From Pseudomonas fluorescens (GTDB lineage Bacteria > Pseudomonadota > Gammaproteobacteria > Pseudomonadales > Pseudomonadaceae), in contig LR782234.1 in the NCBI GenBank assembly GCA_902825215.1, forward strand, positions 4,898,001-4,962,000: 64,000 nt of DNA. The letters run 5' to 3'. A program made the position numbers and the translations under genes. Below the pieces are notes generated by a model. The model did not search any database and was not told where the DNA came from. It worked only from the letters and a program-made list of their open reading frames with translations. Of this stretch, positions 41,982-53,787 are shown in pieces. How positions within the stretch are numbered: the stretch's first letter is position 1; each line of letters starts with the position of its first letter.

Positions 41982-43879
41982 ATGAAATGCGACCCCAATC
42001 TCTATCGCGCCGCGCCGCCATCACTTGCCGTGAAGCCCCGTCTGATTCGTCATCTGTTCCTGCCGCCGCTGGTCATCGCCTTGATGATCGGTCTGGGTTT
42101 CATCGGCTTCTGGACCAGTGAGCATTTCGGCATCCGCAGCCTCGGCGAGAACGGTCAGCGTCAGCTGGAACTGCATGCCCGCGCGGTCGAAAGCGAGATC
42201 AGCAAATACACCTACCTGCCCAGCCTGCTCGAACTCGAAACCAGTGTTTCGCAGCTGCTGGCCGACCCGACCCCGGAAACCCGGCGTACGGTCAACGATT
42301 ACCTTGAAGGCCTGAACCGGCGCAGCCGCAGTCGGGCCATCTACGTCATGGACACCACCGGCCGGGTCATGGCCACCAGCAACTGGCGCGATGTCGACAG
42401 TTACCTCGGTGAAGACCTGTCCTTTCGCGCCTACTTTCAGAAAGCCGTTCGCGGCGAGCCGGGGCGCTTCTACGGCATCGGCAGCACCAGCGGTGAGCCC
42501 GGTTATTACCTGGCCCACGGCCTCGAAGAGCACGGCAAGATCATCGGCGTCGCGGTGGTCAAAGTGCGCCTGGAAGCCATGGAAGAACGCTGGCAGCGCG
42601 CACGCCTGGAAGCCTTTGTCAGCGATGAAAACGGCATCATCATTCTCTCCAGCGATCCGGCCCGACGCCTCAAGTCGGTGATCCCGCTGAGCGACGAGGT
42701 TAAAGAGAAGCTGGCGCGCAGCCTGCAGTATTACTGGTTCCCGCTCAACGAACTGCAACCGCTGGCCCGCGAAACGCTGGACGAAGGCGTGGAAAAACTC
42801 ACCTTCCCGGCCAACAGCGAAGTGCAGTCCGACGAAGACGACATCAGTTATCTGGCGCAGACCCGGCCGCTGAGCGACACGCCGTGGAATTTCACCCTGC
42901 TCACTCCGCTACAGGACCTGCGCCGTGAAGCGATCAACCAAGGCATTCTGGTTGCCGTGGCGTTCGCCTTCCTGGCTTTCCTGCTGATTGCCTGGAACGA
43001 GCGGCGCAAAGTCATCGCCACCCGCCTCGCCGCCCGTGAAGCCCTGCAGGAAGCCAACAATCAACTCGAGCGTCGGATTACCGAACGCACCACTGATCTG
43101 CGCGCCAGCAACGAACGGTTGAAGAGCCAGATTCGCGAACGCCGTCAGGCCGAAGAGACTTTGCGCCGCGCCCAGGATGAACTGGTGCAGGCCGGTAAAC
43201 TCGCCGCCATCGGCCAGATGTCGACCAGCATCGCCCACGAACTGAACCAGCCGCTGGCGGCGATGCGCACGCTTTCGGGTAACACCGTGCGCTTCCTTGA
43301 GCGTGGGCAACTGGACGTCGCCAGTACCAACCTGAAAACCATCAACGACCTGATCGACCGCATGGGCCGCATCACCGCCAGCCTGAGGTCGTTCGCCCGC
43401 CGCGGCGACAACCACGGCCAGGCCAGCCTCGGCAAAGCCGTCGAGGCGGCGCTGCAATTGCTCGGCGCGCGCCTGGAACATTCAACGCTGCAGATTCATC
43501 GGCAATTCAACGATGTGCAGTTGCACATCGACCAGACTCGTCTGGAACAGATTCTGGTCAACCTGATCGGCAACGCCCTCGATGCCATGCACGCGCAAAC
43601 GCAACCCGAGTTGTGGCTGGAAGGCGAAGAATTCGACGGCAAATACCGCCTGCGCGTGCGCGACAACGGCCATGGCATCGACGCCGAAGCGCGCAAGCAT
43701 CTGTTCGAACCGTTTTTCACCACCAAGCCCGGCGCGCAAGGCCTGGGCCTGGGCCTGACACTTTCTGCGAGCCTCGCAGCCGCCACCGGCGGGCATCTGG
43801 GTGTCGAACACCCGGCCAGCGGTGGCACCACTTTCGTCCTCAGTTTACCGTTGGTAAGCCCTACTCCTGCCGAGCCAAT

Positions 43880-43883
<4 letters not shown>
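41982..43883 (+). CDS. aauS: Sensor histidine kinase AauS (DctB type)
   Basis: A 633-residue membrane sensor for acidic amino acids. A first helix (about 24-45), a large periplasmic dCache-like domain (about 46-305), a second helix (about 310-330), a coiled coil (about 345-395) and HisKA/HATPase domains. The phosphoacceptor His lies in STSIAHELNQPLAAMRTL; the ATP lid has DNGHGI and GLGLGLTLSAS. The ATG at 41982 follows AAGG by 8 nt; the GTG one codon earlier is less likely. Partner gene aauR overlaps by 4 nt. Confidence 0.92.
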
Positions 43884-45204
<1,321 letters not shown>

Positions 45205-45205
<1 letters not shown>

Positions 45206-45543
45206 TGGACCTGATTCTCAAAGCCGCGATCGGCGCTGCCGTGGTGCTGATCCTCGCGGCGCTGTCGAAAACCAGAAACTATTACATTGCAGGTCTCGTG
45301 CCACTGTTTCCGACCTTTGCGCTGATTGCGCACTACATCGTTGGCAAGGGGCGCTCGGTTGAGGATCTGAAAACCACCATCGTGTTCGGCATGTGGTCGA
45401 TCATTCCGTACTTCGTTTATCTGGCGACGTTGTATGTGATGGTGGACCGCATGCGGCTGGAGGCTTCGCTGGCCGTGGCGGCGGTGGCGTGGTTGCTGGC
45501 GGCGACGGTGTTGGTGAGCGTTTGGGTACGGCTGCACAGCTAA
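45205..45543 (+). CDS. glpM: GlpM-family inner-membrane protein
   Basis: A 112-residue protein with four hydrophobic helices (about 2-20, 25-45, 55-80, 86-108), matching GlpM, which in P. aeruginosa lies next to glpD and influences alginate production. The ATG shares one base with the aauR stop (TGATG), so here it is cotranslated with aauR rather than with glpD. Function is unknown beyond that report. Confidence 0.85.
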
Positions 45544-45550
45544 GATCAAA

Positions 45551-45770
45551 GGCCACCCTCATCGGAACGCCGCCCGCCCAGCCCTCTCCCGGAGGGAGAG
45601 GGGGCTAACCGAGGTGTCTATCGAGTTGTATCGACCTGAGAAACCGAGTCGATTATGGACGCATCAGCTTGCTCAATCGACTCGATCGCTCAGGTAGGCA
45701 TATAGCGCAAGACACCTCGGTCAGTCCCCTCTCCCTCCGGGAGAGGGCTAGGGTGAGGGCTGCTCTTGAT
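45551..45770. repeat. Dispersed repeat, CCCTCTCCC type (copy 2, inverted)
   Basis: Left end (CACCCTCATCGGAACGCCGC then a GCCCTCTCCC hairpin) is the reverse complement of the right end of the copy at 38112-38290. The right end has CCCTCTCCCTCCGGGAGAGG. An inner inverted repeat (CGAGGTGTC ... GACACCTCG) suggests a long imperfect hairpin. About 220 bp, non-coding. Confidence 0.75.
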
Positions 45771-45778
45771 CCAGCGAC

Positions 45779-46813
45779 CTAAAGCACATCCCCACCCGCC
45801 ACCGGCTCAACCCGCGCCCAATGCGAAGTGTCTTCACGATGCGCCTGCAAATACGGCAGCACCGCCGCCAGCAACGGTTCCTTGAATGCCTCCTGAAACC
45901 GATGCGCCAGCCCCGGAATCAACTTCAACTGGCTGCCCTGAATGTGCGCCGCCAGATGCACGCCATGCATCACCGGCAGCAGCGGATCGGCCGTGCCGTG
46001 CACCACCAGCGTCGGCACGCGCAACTGGTTGAGCAGGGCCACCCGGCTCGGTTCGGCAAGAATGGCCATGATCTGCCGCTTCACACCTTCCGGATTGAAC
46101 GCACGGTCATAGGAGGCCGCTGCCTGTTGCAGCAGTGCCTGACGATCATCGGTAACGTTGGGGCTGCCCAGCGCCGCGAGCAGATCCGCTTGTTGCTCCA
46201 GCGCCACCTGACGATTGGGTGCGCCGCGGCGCGACAGTAGCTGCACCAGCGCCGCGCTCGGTGCCGGCAACCCTTCGGCGCCGGAAGTGCTCATGATCAA
46301 CGTCAGGCTCTCGACGCGCTGCGGCGCCATCGCGGCCACATGCTGAGCAATCATGCCGCCCATGCTCGCGCCAAGTACGTGGAACTGCTCAACATGCAAG
46401 GCGTCCATCAAACCCAGTGCATCGCCGGCCATGTCGGTCAGGCTGTACGGCGCCGCCACCGGCAGGCCGAGTTTGTAGCGCAGCACTTCAAAGGTCAGGT
46501 TGGCCTCGACCGGCGCCTGACGCCAGGTCGACAAACCGACATCGCGATTGTCATAGCGAATCACCCGAAAGCCCTGCTGACACAGCGCGACCACCACCTC
46601 ATCCGGCCAGTGGATCAGCTGCCCGCCCAGGCCCATCACCAGCAACAGCGCCGGGTCCGAGGCACGGCCGATGCTCTGATAGGCGATGCTCACCTGCGGC
46701 AGATCAGCCCGCTCAGTCGGCACATTGACATCGCAACGCGCCGCCGCCCCTGCCGACGCGCCGAATAAAAGCGCGGCCAACATGGCCGCGACAGAAAGAA
46801 AATGCTTACCCAT
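45779..46813 (-). CDS. Secreted alpha/beta hydrolase
   Basis: A 344-residue protein with signal peptide (MGKHFLSVAAMLAALLFGAS, cleavage after ...GAAA). Alpha/beta-hydrolase core: HGxxG-type loop MGLGGQLIHW, nucleophile GASMGG (about 154), acid in VHGTADPLLP (about 277) and His in GLAHRFQEA (about 310). Resembles haloperoxidase- or epoxide-hydrolase-like esterases; substrate unknown. The ATG at 46813 opens a clean signal peptide; the longer frame adds 44 codons without support. Divergent from the giant toxin-like gene. Confidence 0.85.
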   Translation of the reverse strand: MGKHFLSVAAMLAALLFGASAGAAARCDVNVPTERADLPQVSIAYQSIGRASDPALLLVMGLGGQLIHWPDEVVVALCQQGFRVIRYDNRDVGLSTWRQAPVEANLTFEVLRYKLGLPVAAPYSLTDMAGDALGLMDALHVEQFHVLGASMGGMIAQHVAAMAPQRVESLTLIMSTSGAEGLPAPSAALVQLLSRRGAPNRQVALEQQADLLAALGSPNVTDDRQALLQQAAASYDRAFNPEGVKRQIMAILAEPSRVALLNQLRVPTLVVHGTADPLLPVMHGVHLAAHIQGSQLKLIPGLAHRFQEAFKEPLLAAVLPYLQAHREDTSHWARVEPVAGGDVL

Positions 46814-47027
46814 GAAAAACACCGAAACGCAGAACCCCAGTAAGCAGCGAGTCTGATGATGTTTGTTCAAGCGCGCTGCCACAGTTCGATGACAGTTTGA
46901 TGAAGAGTGCCGAGCGGTCATCCAGCCTGTGCAAACAATATCCATGTACCGCCTGGGCCCGGCGCGAACGCTTTCTAATCAATCGCACCGGAGCGGATGT
47001 CCCGCTCTCCCTTGCGAGTCGCCCACC

Positions 47028-50000
47028 ATGCTCGACCCCCTTACCCTCAATTTGCTGCCCTCACCCTCAGAGTCGTTCGCGACGACCTTGGCACTGCCTC
47101 CAACCATCGACGACAGTTTGTTGTCACAGGCCAATCAGCGCTGGCGCGACAGCAGCAATGGCTTGCGCGAATTGTTCGCCAGCAGTCCTGCGCTGCGCGA
47201 TACGATCAATGCGTCGCTGCGACAACAGCTGCAACTGGACGGCGAAAAAACCGGATTCGGCTTCACTGCCAGCCAAACGCAGGCTGAGCATTTCGTCAGC
47301 CTTACCGATGCCTGCGCGTTTGTCGTTCAGCATCCAGCAGCGGATCTCGCACTTGACCAGCGCTGCCACGTCATCGGTCTGATGCCAGGCCATCCTCTGT
47401 ACACACTGAGGCCGTCGCAACTGCTGGAAAAGCTCAAGCGGCTCGACCCGCAGAACGCCCACGCCACACGCTGGGCCGAATTCTGGGAAGCACGTGCACC
47501 GGGCACGCCGGTTTCGCGACGCACACGCGCCATCGCCCTGTACCGAGCGCATTTCGAAGCGAGCGCTGACGCCGCTTACGCCAGTAAAATCATCAACGCC
47601 GAAGAGCTCGACTTGCTTCAGCGAATCGTCGATTCAGATTCCACTCCATTGATGTTCAAAGATCAGCCCGTTCACCTGGAAAAACCGGCTCTGGTGTTGA
47701 GCAACCACAGCAAAGTCAAACTTCCCGGAGCGTGGGTGATTCGCGCGGGTGACCCGGTCACCGCGCGAACGCTGCTTTACCTGCCCTGCCGCCCCCTGTG
47801 TACCCAGGCGTTCGACAATCGAGCGGATATGCAAACGTGGCTGGCCGGCCAGGTGCAGATCCCTACTGGCCTGCCACGCACGATCCAGCGCTTCGATTAC
47901 AGCGCAGCGACAGACCCGATGATCATCGGCGCCAGCGATCTGTTCGCCGACCGGCAACAGGCGCAAATCAGTGCGTTGCGCAATACCAACCGGGGCAAGC
48001 CCGGGTTGAGCGAACACGGTGCGCAAGCGCTGCTGCATGTCGATCTGATTGACCATCAACGCAGTACAACAAACATCGTCGCAGCGCCGGCCAGGGCGTC
48101 CATTGCCCCGGATACGCTGGCGAGTGACCACCGTCCGTTGTTCGGCAGCCTGTCCGCTGGCATTCCGCTCGCCCTGAGGCATGCCGCGCTCAAGCGCGAG
48201 CGCGAGGCACTCGAACACCTGCTGGCCAACGACCGCGACGGCGCCCGATTCCGACAATGTCAGGACGCACTGAGCACCCTGGAAACTGCCGAGCAAGCCT
48301 GCGAGACCGCCTGCACCTCGTGGCTCGACGATTCCCCTCCCCCCGCCACGACGCTCGCTGCGATTTATCAGGCTCACAAAAACGGCTTGTATGCCGAGGC
48401 GAAGCTGCAATCGCTGCTGGGGCAAGTCGACAGCGCTGAACACGAGCTGCTCACAGCCGTGCTGGACAACCCCGTGGCGGGCACACGCGACGCAGATCTG
48501 GTCGCGGCCAGCCTGACCCTGTCGCTGAATGAAACCCTAGATGCCACCACCACGGTGCAGCGCGAAACGCTCAAGGGCGCACTGGTCTTCACCCGGCAAG
48601 CGGCACTGACAGACAGCACGTCCGACACGAGCCTGCTGCTTTACTGTCCTGGCAGCAGCGGTGGCCTGCAGCGCTTCAGCGATCGCCGGGCATTGGCGCT
48701 TGCCCTGTTGAAAGTGGACGATCAGGACCGCCAATCCGCTTTGCAACTTGACCCCATTACCACGGACCCGCTGCAGCATTGCCTCAACACGTTGATCGCC
48801 GATTGCGAAACGCAAGCAACCAGGCTGCGCGCCACACCCGAGCACGCCGATGCACTGGCAATTTTCCGTCAGGATTGCATGGCGGCTATTCAGGTCCCGG
48901 TCAGCGCGGCCAGAAACCTGATGTTTGCGCATGTGCAGGAACAGGAGCGCAGCGGCGCGCTCGCCACTCATCTGCCGGGCTGGCTGGTGCGTCTGCAGAA
49001 AAGCGAGCGAATCGCGCTCAAACAACACATCCAGGCGTACATCGAGGCGATGCGTAAAAGTCATGCACTGATGACCTTGGCACTGGAACCGCGCGACGAC
49101 TTCACCCGCAAACATCTGCACGCGCGCCTGCGCAAGGATTTCGCCCTCGAGGGCTATTTTTCCGTGCAGGTCGAATTGCCTGATTCGACCACAACCGAAA
49201 CGGTGGTGGAGTCCGGTCCCGCCGGCCAGCGCCGTAATACCGTCATCGTGCCGGGCGCCACGCGCAGCCGGATGTCCCTTGAAGATCTGGCCCAACTGAA
49301 TATCGACAACGTTCAATCCGTGCTCAATGACGCCTTGTCGCAGCGCCTGATTTTCATGCGCCTGGACGTCAATGCCGCGCGCCGAAAGGATCGCAGCCGT
49401 CTGCTCAACGGCATCAACCTGAGCTATCTGCGCAAAGTCCTGCCAGAGCTGGACCTGCCCAAGGCCTATGAGCGCAGGATCCATGAAGCCTTCCATGGCG
49501 CACCCGACGAGGCGCTGTTCGTCAGACAGCATCGACGCGAAAGCCTGATTGAACCCTGGCGCCTGCTGCTGAAAATCCAGTGCGACAACGCGCGGGCACA
49601 GAAACACCTCGCTCATGATGAGGCTGAGGTGGTGAACATCGCGATCGACGCCAATACGACGGCCGCTTGGCTCGCCCGAGGCAAGCGCATCGTGCTATTG
49701 CCGGTTGCGCTTAAAACCGGCGGCAAAGACACCCCGCGTGAAGGCCCCGTCACCTTGTCCGGCGTGACTTTCATTGAAGAGCAGATCAGCGGCACTACGG
49801 TGCTGTACCTGCCGGACAGCCCTGATCAGCGTTTTTTCCGCCGCTACGACAGTCTCGAGTCAGCGCGCAAAGGGCTGTTCAGGTTGTGCGCGAGCGATCA
49901 TTGGATCGACTACCTGGCGGGCAAGGCCCTGCACGGCGATGTCCGCGCCCATGTCAGCCGCATCGGTCAAGCAGTGGAAAAGAATTTCGACGCCATTATC

Positions 50001-52613
50001 GACATTGGCCCGCGCTGGCCGGCGAGCACTTCGCTGGCCGCGCACCTGCTCGACGCGCACAAGGGGCGTTTGATCGAAGCTCATCGCGGCAGCTCGCGCT
50101 CCAATGATGAATTGTTCTTCGAGCGCTACGCACTGAAAGGGCCACGCGCGTTCAACTACATAAAAATGGCACTGGGCATGGTGCCTTTCGTCGGTACCGT
50201 CGTGGCGCTGTACGACGCCTGGACGGCCGCCAATCAAGCCGTGGCAGCATTTTTGCGCGGTGAGGTGGCGGATGGCCTGGCGGAAATCGAAACAATGCTT
50301 CTCTCGTTGGTCGACGCGTTCATGGATCTGCTGCCGGGCGAAGCGCTGGCGTCGACCCTCTCGCGCACCACCCGCGCGCTGACACGTTCACGCCAGCTGC
50401 ATACGCTGCTGGGCAACGTCGCGGCTTTGCACGGTAAAACGCAGCGGCAGGCCCGCCATGTGCTAGCCCGTTTCCAGGGTTACGACTACGAACAACCGCT
50501 GTCGCTGGCCGGAATCGAGCCAGCCACTCATGGTCTCTACCGTGGCGTCTACCGGCATGCCGACGGTGATTTCATCGAACGTCAGGGGCGCATCTATCAG
50601 GTGGAACTGGGTACGGGCTCGCGCCACTGGCGCCTGTTCGGCAATTCGCGCAAGACCTACAAACAGCCGATCGCGCTGGATGAAACCGGCCGGTGGGACA
50701 CCTGGCATGGCGTCTACGGCAGCGCCAGCGCGGATGGCTTGCGTGGCGGCGGCAACGTCGCCGGGCATCTGGCCGATGCGCTGGACCCGTACTGGCCACC
50801 GGTGATTCGCCAGCACTTGCCACGCTGGTGGGCAGAGCGCACGTTCCGTCGGCATCAGCAGCTGGAATTCGAGACTGAACGCCTGGCCAATCTCATCGAC
50901 AGCAAGGTCGAGGCACACAAGACCGCGATACTGGCTTTCCAGAACGCCAGCCCCGCCAACCAGCGCGCCCTGTTGCCTGCAGCCGAAACCGCATGCCTTG
51001 AAGATATCCGCTTGTCTGCTCAACGCTATCAGGCGTTGACGGAGTTGAAGCCGCTCACCAGCGGCAATAAACAAGCGGCCGTCGGCCGCGTGCAAAGCTC
51101 CCTGGCCTTACGCCTGACCTCCCGATATGCCATGCGCTCCGGCCAGGTGTCAGCAGGCACAGTCATGGTGCTGGAGGACATCAGGCGCTTGAACGGCATC
51201 GCCAATGCCCTGCCGCCTGGCGCACGTTCGCGACGGTCAGCGTTGCTTGCACAGGTCCGCGAGTTGCAGCTCGACTATGTGAAGAAATTCGAAGAGCTGG
51301 AAAGCTCAAGGCACCAGCTCAATCATTGGTACGAGCGCATCACCTCGAGATCCGACAAGGTTGGCCGGGTCGAAAGCGTGAACCTTATCAATCGTCAACA
51401 CAGCGACGCGCGCCTGCTCTTTCATAAAACCTACATGCGCCTGGAACTGGTCAAGGATTACCGCTATGACAATGACGTGTCGTGGATGTACTTCCGTGAA
51501 CGCACAGAGGAAATGTGGAAGCAGGTCAGACAGGCCGTGACCACCCAGTACGACCTGCCGAACCTGCAGACCTCTGCGCAGAATCGCAGCCTGATGCTTG
51601 AGCAATGTCTGGATGTCTACACCCGGTTCCGGCGGCAGATGACCATTTGGATGACGGACTATCCGGAGCATTTTCATCTGGATGTCAGCGAACCGCTGCT
51701 TGACGGCCTGGAGCAGATGGCCAGTCATGCCCGCCGAGGCGTCATTGAGCCTGCGGTCCCGAAAACGCCCGGCCAGCCTGCCCAACGTGTCTTCACCACC
51801 GAGGACGGCGACCTGCTGTATGGCACCGAACGCTTCGACTCGAGGTCGCAGCGCCGGGTGTATGAACGCCAACTCCGCGATGGCGAAGTGCAAATCTGGG
51901 AGCAAGGCGCAGACGGCCGCTCGCGTCAGATCGGCCCACAGGCTCCAAGACCCCAGGCACCCCAGGTAAGCCTTGCCGCTCTGGTAAAGGATGCGCGACA
52001 GCGTCTGGACAGGGTCCCTGCCTACCGGGCCAGCGTGCTTGGCAATGCCGACCGGGGCATGCTGCCGATCGATCTGCAACACATGATGGACACCCAGGCC
52101 AGTGAGCTCAATACCCGCGCTGACCGCATCGCCGGCAGATCCGCGCAGCATCCGCTGATCCAGCAATTGCGCGATCAGGCCGCCGAGCTGAGTGTGGCCG
52201 GGCGCACCCTGCGCACCGAGCGTTCATTGACCAGCCAGAAGCCCACCGATGGCATGCTCGATGACCTGATCGGTCAAGGCGCCGTCGAAATACGCCGAAG
52301 GCAGCCGATTGCATTGCTCGGCATGTATGACGACCATCCGGACTACATGCAGGAATACGAGATCTGGAACATTACGCGCGAACCCGAGCAGTTGCTGTGG
52401 TACGCGCACTTTCACTACCGCAACGCGACACCGGTGTTCGAAAGCTTTGAAACCGCGCACTTGAAACTGCCGCAGCACCGCCTTCTGACCCACGCCGATG
52501 ATGCGACGCTGCCCTATTCGAAAATCAGCAAACAGTCGGTGGTCATTGGGCATTTCGAGCGGGTTCGGACCCAAGCCCCCGAACGTGCTACAGCCAGTAG
52601 TGACAGCAAGTAA
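47028..52613 (+). CDS. Giant dermonecrotic-toxin-like (DUF6543 type) protein
   Basis: About 1861 residues with no signal peptide. The composition and layout match the large Pseudomonas proteins annotated as dermonecrotic toxin/DUF6543: a first domain (about 1-290) with ALYRAHFEASADAAYASKII (about 171-190), a second similar domain around 620-1000, a hydrophobic Gly-rich segment IKMALGMVPFVGTVVALYDA with LVDAFMDLLPGEAL after it (about 1044-1110; possible membrane-insertion region), a helical region, and a C-terminal domain with EQLLWYAHFHYRN (about 1788-1800). The active domain and target are unknown; no protease, Rho-modifying or NEL Cys motif was recognised. The start is uncertain: 47028 has weak CGAG spacing, and ATG 46944 or GTG 46929 are possible. 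No immunity or secretion gene is adjacent. Confidence 0.7.
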   Translation: MLDPLTLNLLPSPSESFATTLALPPTIDDSLLSQANQRWRDSSNGLRELFASSPALRDTINASLRQQLQLDGEKTGFGFTASQTQAEHFVSLTDACAFVVQHPAADLALDQRCHVIGLMPGHPLYTLRPSQLLEKLKRLDPQNAHATRWAEFWEARAPGTPVSRRTRAIALYRAHFEASADAAYASKIINAEELDLLQRIVDSDSTPLMFKDQPVHLEKPALVLSNHSKVKLPGAWVIRAGDPVTARTLLYLPCRPLCTQAFDNRADMQTWLAGQVQIPTGLPRTIQRFDYSAATDPMIIGASDLFADRQQAQISALRNTNRGKPGLSEHGAQALLHVDLIDHQRSTTNIVAAPARASIAPDTLASDHRPLFGSLSAGIPLALRHAALKREREALEHLLANDRDGARFRQCQDALSTLETAEQACETACTSWLDDSPPPATTLAAIYQAHKNGLYAEAKLQSLLGQVDSAEHELLTAVLDNPVAGTRDADLVAASLTLSLNETLDATTTVQRETLKGALVFTRQAALTDSTSDTSLLLYCPGSSGGLQRFSDRRALALALLKVDDQDRQSALQLDPITTDPLQHCLNTLIADCETQATRLRATPEHADALAIFRQDCMAAIQVPVSAARNLMFAHVQEQERSGALATHLPGWLVRLQKSERIALKQHIQAYIEAMRKSHALMTLALEPRDDFTRKHLHARLRKDFALEGYFSVQVELPDSTTTETVVESGPAGQRRNTVIVPGATRSRMSLEDLAQLNIDNVQSVLNDALSQRLIFMRLDVNAARRKDRSRLLNGINLSYLRKVLPELDLPKAYERRIHEAFHGAPDEALFVRQHRRESLIEPWRLLLKIQCDNARAQKHLAHDEAEVVNIAIDANTTAAWLARGKRIVLLPVALKTGGKDTPREGPVTLSGVTFIEEQISGTTVLYLPDSPDQRFFRRYDSLESARKGLFRLCASDHWIDYLAGKALHGDVRAHVSRIGQAVEKNFDAIIDIGPRWPASTSLAAHLLDAHKGRLIEAHRGSSRSNDELFFERYALKGPRAFNYIKMALGMVPFVGTVVALYDAWTAANQAVAAFLRGEVADGLAEIETMLLSLVDAFMDLLPGEALASTLSRTTRALTRSRQLHTLLGNVAALHGKTQRQARHVLARFQGYDYEQPLSLAGIEPATHGLYRGVYRHADGDFIERQGRIYQVELGTGSRHWRLFGNSRKTYKQPIALDETGRWDTWHGVYGSASADGLRGGGNVAGHLADALDPYWPPVIRQHLPRWWAERTFRRHQQLEFETERLANLIDSKVEAHKTAILAFQNASPANQRALLPAAETACLEDIRLSAQRYQALTELKPLTSGNKQAAVGRVQSSLALRLTSRYAMRSGQVSAGTVMVLEDIRRLNGIANALPPGARSRRSALLAQVRELQLDYVKKFEELESSRHQLNHWYERITSRSDKVGRVESVNLINRQHSDARLLFHKTYMRLELVKDYRYDNDVSWMYFRERTEEMWKQVRQAVTTQYDLPNLQTSAQNRSLMLEQCLDVYTRFRRQMTIWMTDYPEHFHLDVSEPLLDGLEQMASHARRGVIEPAVPKTPGQPAQRVFTTEDGDLLYGTERFDSRSQRRVYERQLRDGEVQIWEQGADGRSRQIGPQAPRPQAPQVSLAALVKDARQRLDRVPAYRASVLGNADRGMLPIDLQHMMDTQASELNTRADRIAGRSAQHPLIQQLRDQAAELSVAGRTLRTERSLTSQKPTDGMLDDLIGQGAVEIRRRQPIALLGMYDDHPDYMQEYEIWNITREPEQLLWYAHFHYRNATPVFESFETAHLKLPQHRLLTHADDATLPYSKISKQSVVIGHFERVRTQAPERATASSDSK

Positions 52614-52664
52614 ACGGGACGGTCGCTGAACCGAAGTGCGCCGAGGTCGACAACCTGACAACCA

Positions 52665-52677
52665 TGAGACAAACTCA
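52665..52677. promoter_or_regulatory. Possible MetR/LysR-type box before metR
   Basis: TGAGACAAACTCA, a palindrome related to the MetR site TGAAN5TTCA with two changes, 45-57 nt upstream of metR. Autoregulation would fit, but the match is modest. Confidence 0.3.
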
Positions 52678-52721
52678 ACAGAATTCTGCTAATCACAAGT
52701 TTTGTTCATGGAGCCACACGG

Positions 52722-53639
52722 GTGCTTGAGATCCGCCACTTGAAGACTCTTCACGCTTTGCGTGATGCCGACAGCCTCGTCGATGCCGCCGACCGCCTGC
52801 ACCTGACGCAGTCGGCGTTGTCGCACCAGTTCAAGGAACTCGAAGAGCGCCTGGGCATGGCGCTGTTTGTGCGCAAGACCAAACCGGTGCGTTTCACCAG
52901 CGCCGGTTTGCGCTTGCTGCAACTGGCCGATGCGACCCTGCCACTGCTGCGCGCCGCCGAGCGCGACATCGGCCGTCTGGCCGGTGGCACGGCCGGGCGC
53001 CTGCACATGGCGATCGAATGCCACAGTTGCTTTCAGTGGCTGATGCCGACCATCGACCAGTTCCGCGATGCCTGGCCCGAGGTTGAACTTGATCTGGCTT
53101 CGGGCTTCTCTTTCGCGCCACTGCCGGCCCTGGCTCGCGGCGATCTGGATCTGGTGGTGACGTCGGACCCGCTGGACATTGCCGGCATCACCTATGTGCC
53201 GCTATTCACCTACGAAGCCATGCTCGCTGTGGCCAATCAGCATGGGCTGGCGAGCAAGCCGTACATCGTCCCGGAAGACTTGCTCAGCGAAACGCTGATC
53301 ACCTATCCGGTGGAGCGCGACCGCCTCGACATCTTCACACGGTTTCTCGAACCGGCCGATATCGAACCGGCGCAAGTGCGCACCTCGGAACTGACGGTGA
53401 TGATGATGCAACTGGTCGCCAGCGGCCGCGGCGTCTGCGGCATGCCGCACTGGGCGCTGCATGAATACAGCTCGCGCGGCTATGTGAAGGGTAAGCGGCT
53501 CGGCGAGAAAGGCCTGTTCGCGACGCTGTACGCGGCAATTCGCACCGACATGCTCGATGCGCCGTATATGCGCGACTTCCTGCTGACGGCGAAAGACACT
53601 TCGTTTTCGACGCTGGATGGCGTCAGTGCCGTGCGCTGA
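52722..53639 (+). CDS. metR: LysR-type regulator MetR
   Basis: A 305-residue LysR regulator of methionine biosynthesis (activates metE and related genes with homocysteine as coeffector). N-terminal HTH: HLKTLHALRDADSLVDAADR then LHLTQSALSHQFKELEERLG. The C-terminal effector domain begins HMAIECHSCFQWLMP, which is characteristic of MetR. GTG start with GGAG 8 nt upstream. metE is not adjacent in this window. Confidence 0.93.
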   Translation: MLEIRHLKTLHALRDADSLVDAADRLHLTQSALSHQFKELEERLGMALFVRKTKPVRFTSAGLRLLQLADATLPLLRAAERDIGRLAGGTAGRLHMAIECHSCFQWLMPTIDQFRDAWPEVELDLASGFSFAPLPALARGDLDLVVTSDPLDIAGITYVPLFTYEAMLAVANQHGLASKPYIVPEDLLSETLITYPVERDRLDIFTRFLEPADIEPAQVRTSELTVMMMQLVASGRGVCGMPHWALHEYSSRGYVKGKRLGEKGLFATLYAAIRTDMLDAPYMRDFLLTAKDTSFSTLDGVSAVR

Positions 53640-53664
53640 TCCGCTGCACAACGCCAATCCCTGT

Positions 53665-53777
53665 CGATCGTTCCCACGCTCCGCGTGGGAATGCAGCCCG
53701 GGACGCTCCGCGTCCCTTCTCAAGCCGAACGCAGAGCGTCCGTAGAGGCTTTCCCACGCAGAGCATGGGAACGATCA
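53665..53777. repeat. Dispersed repeat, GTTCCCACGC type (second copy)
   Basis: Same left end as at 36176 (GTTCCCACGCTCCGCGTGGG, then AATGCAGCCCGGGACGCTC), diverged middle, and the inverted end GCATGGGAACGATC. Lies between convergent metR and the GNAT gene. Confidence 0.8.
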
Positions 53778-53787
53778 TCTGCTCGGC

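Noticed and set aside
52614..52721. Immunity gene for the giant toxin-like protein
   Set aside because: Only 108 nt separate it from metR and no small open frame with a ribosome site was seen there; the upstream neighbour is a secreted hydrolase in the opposite direction.
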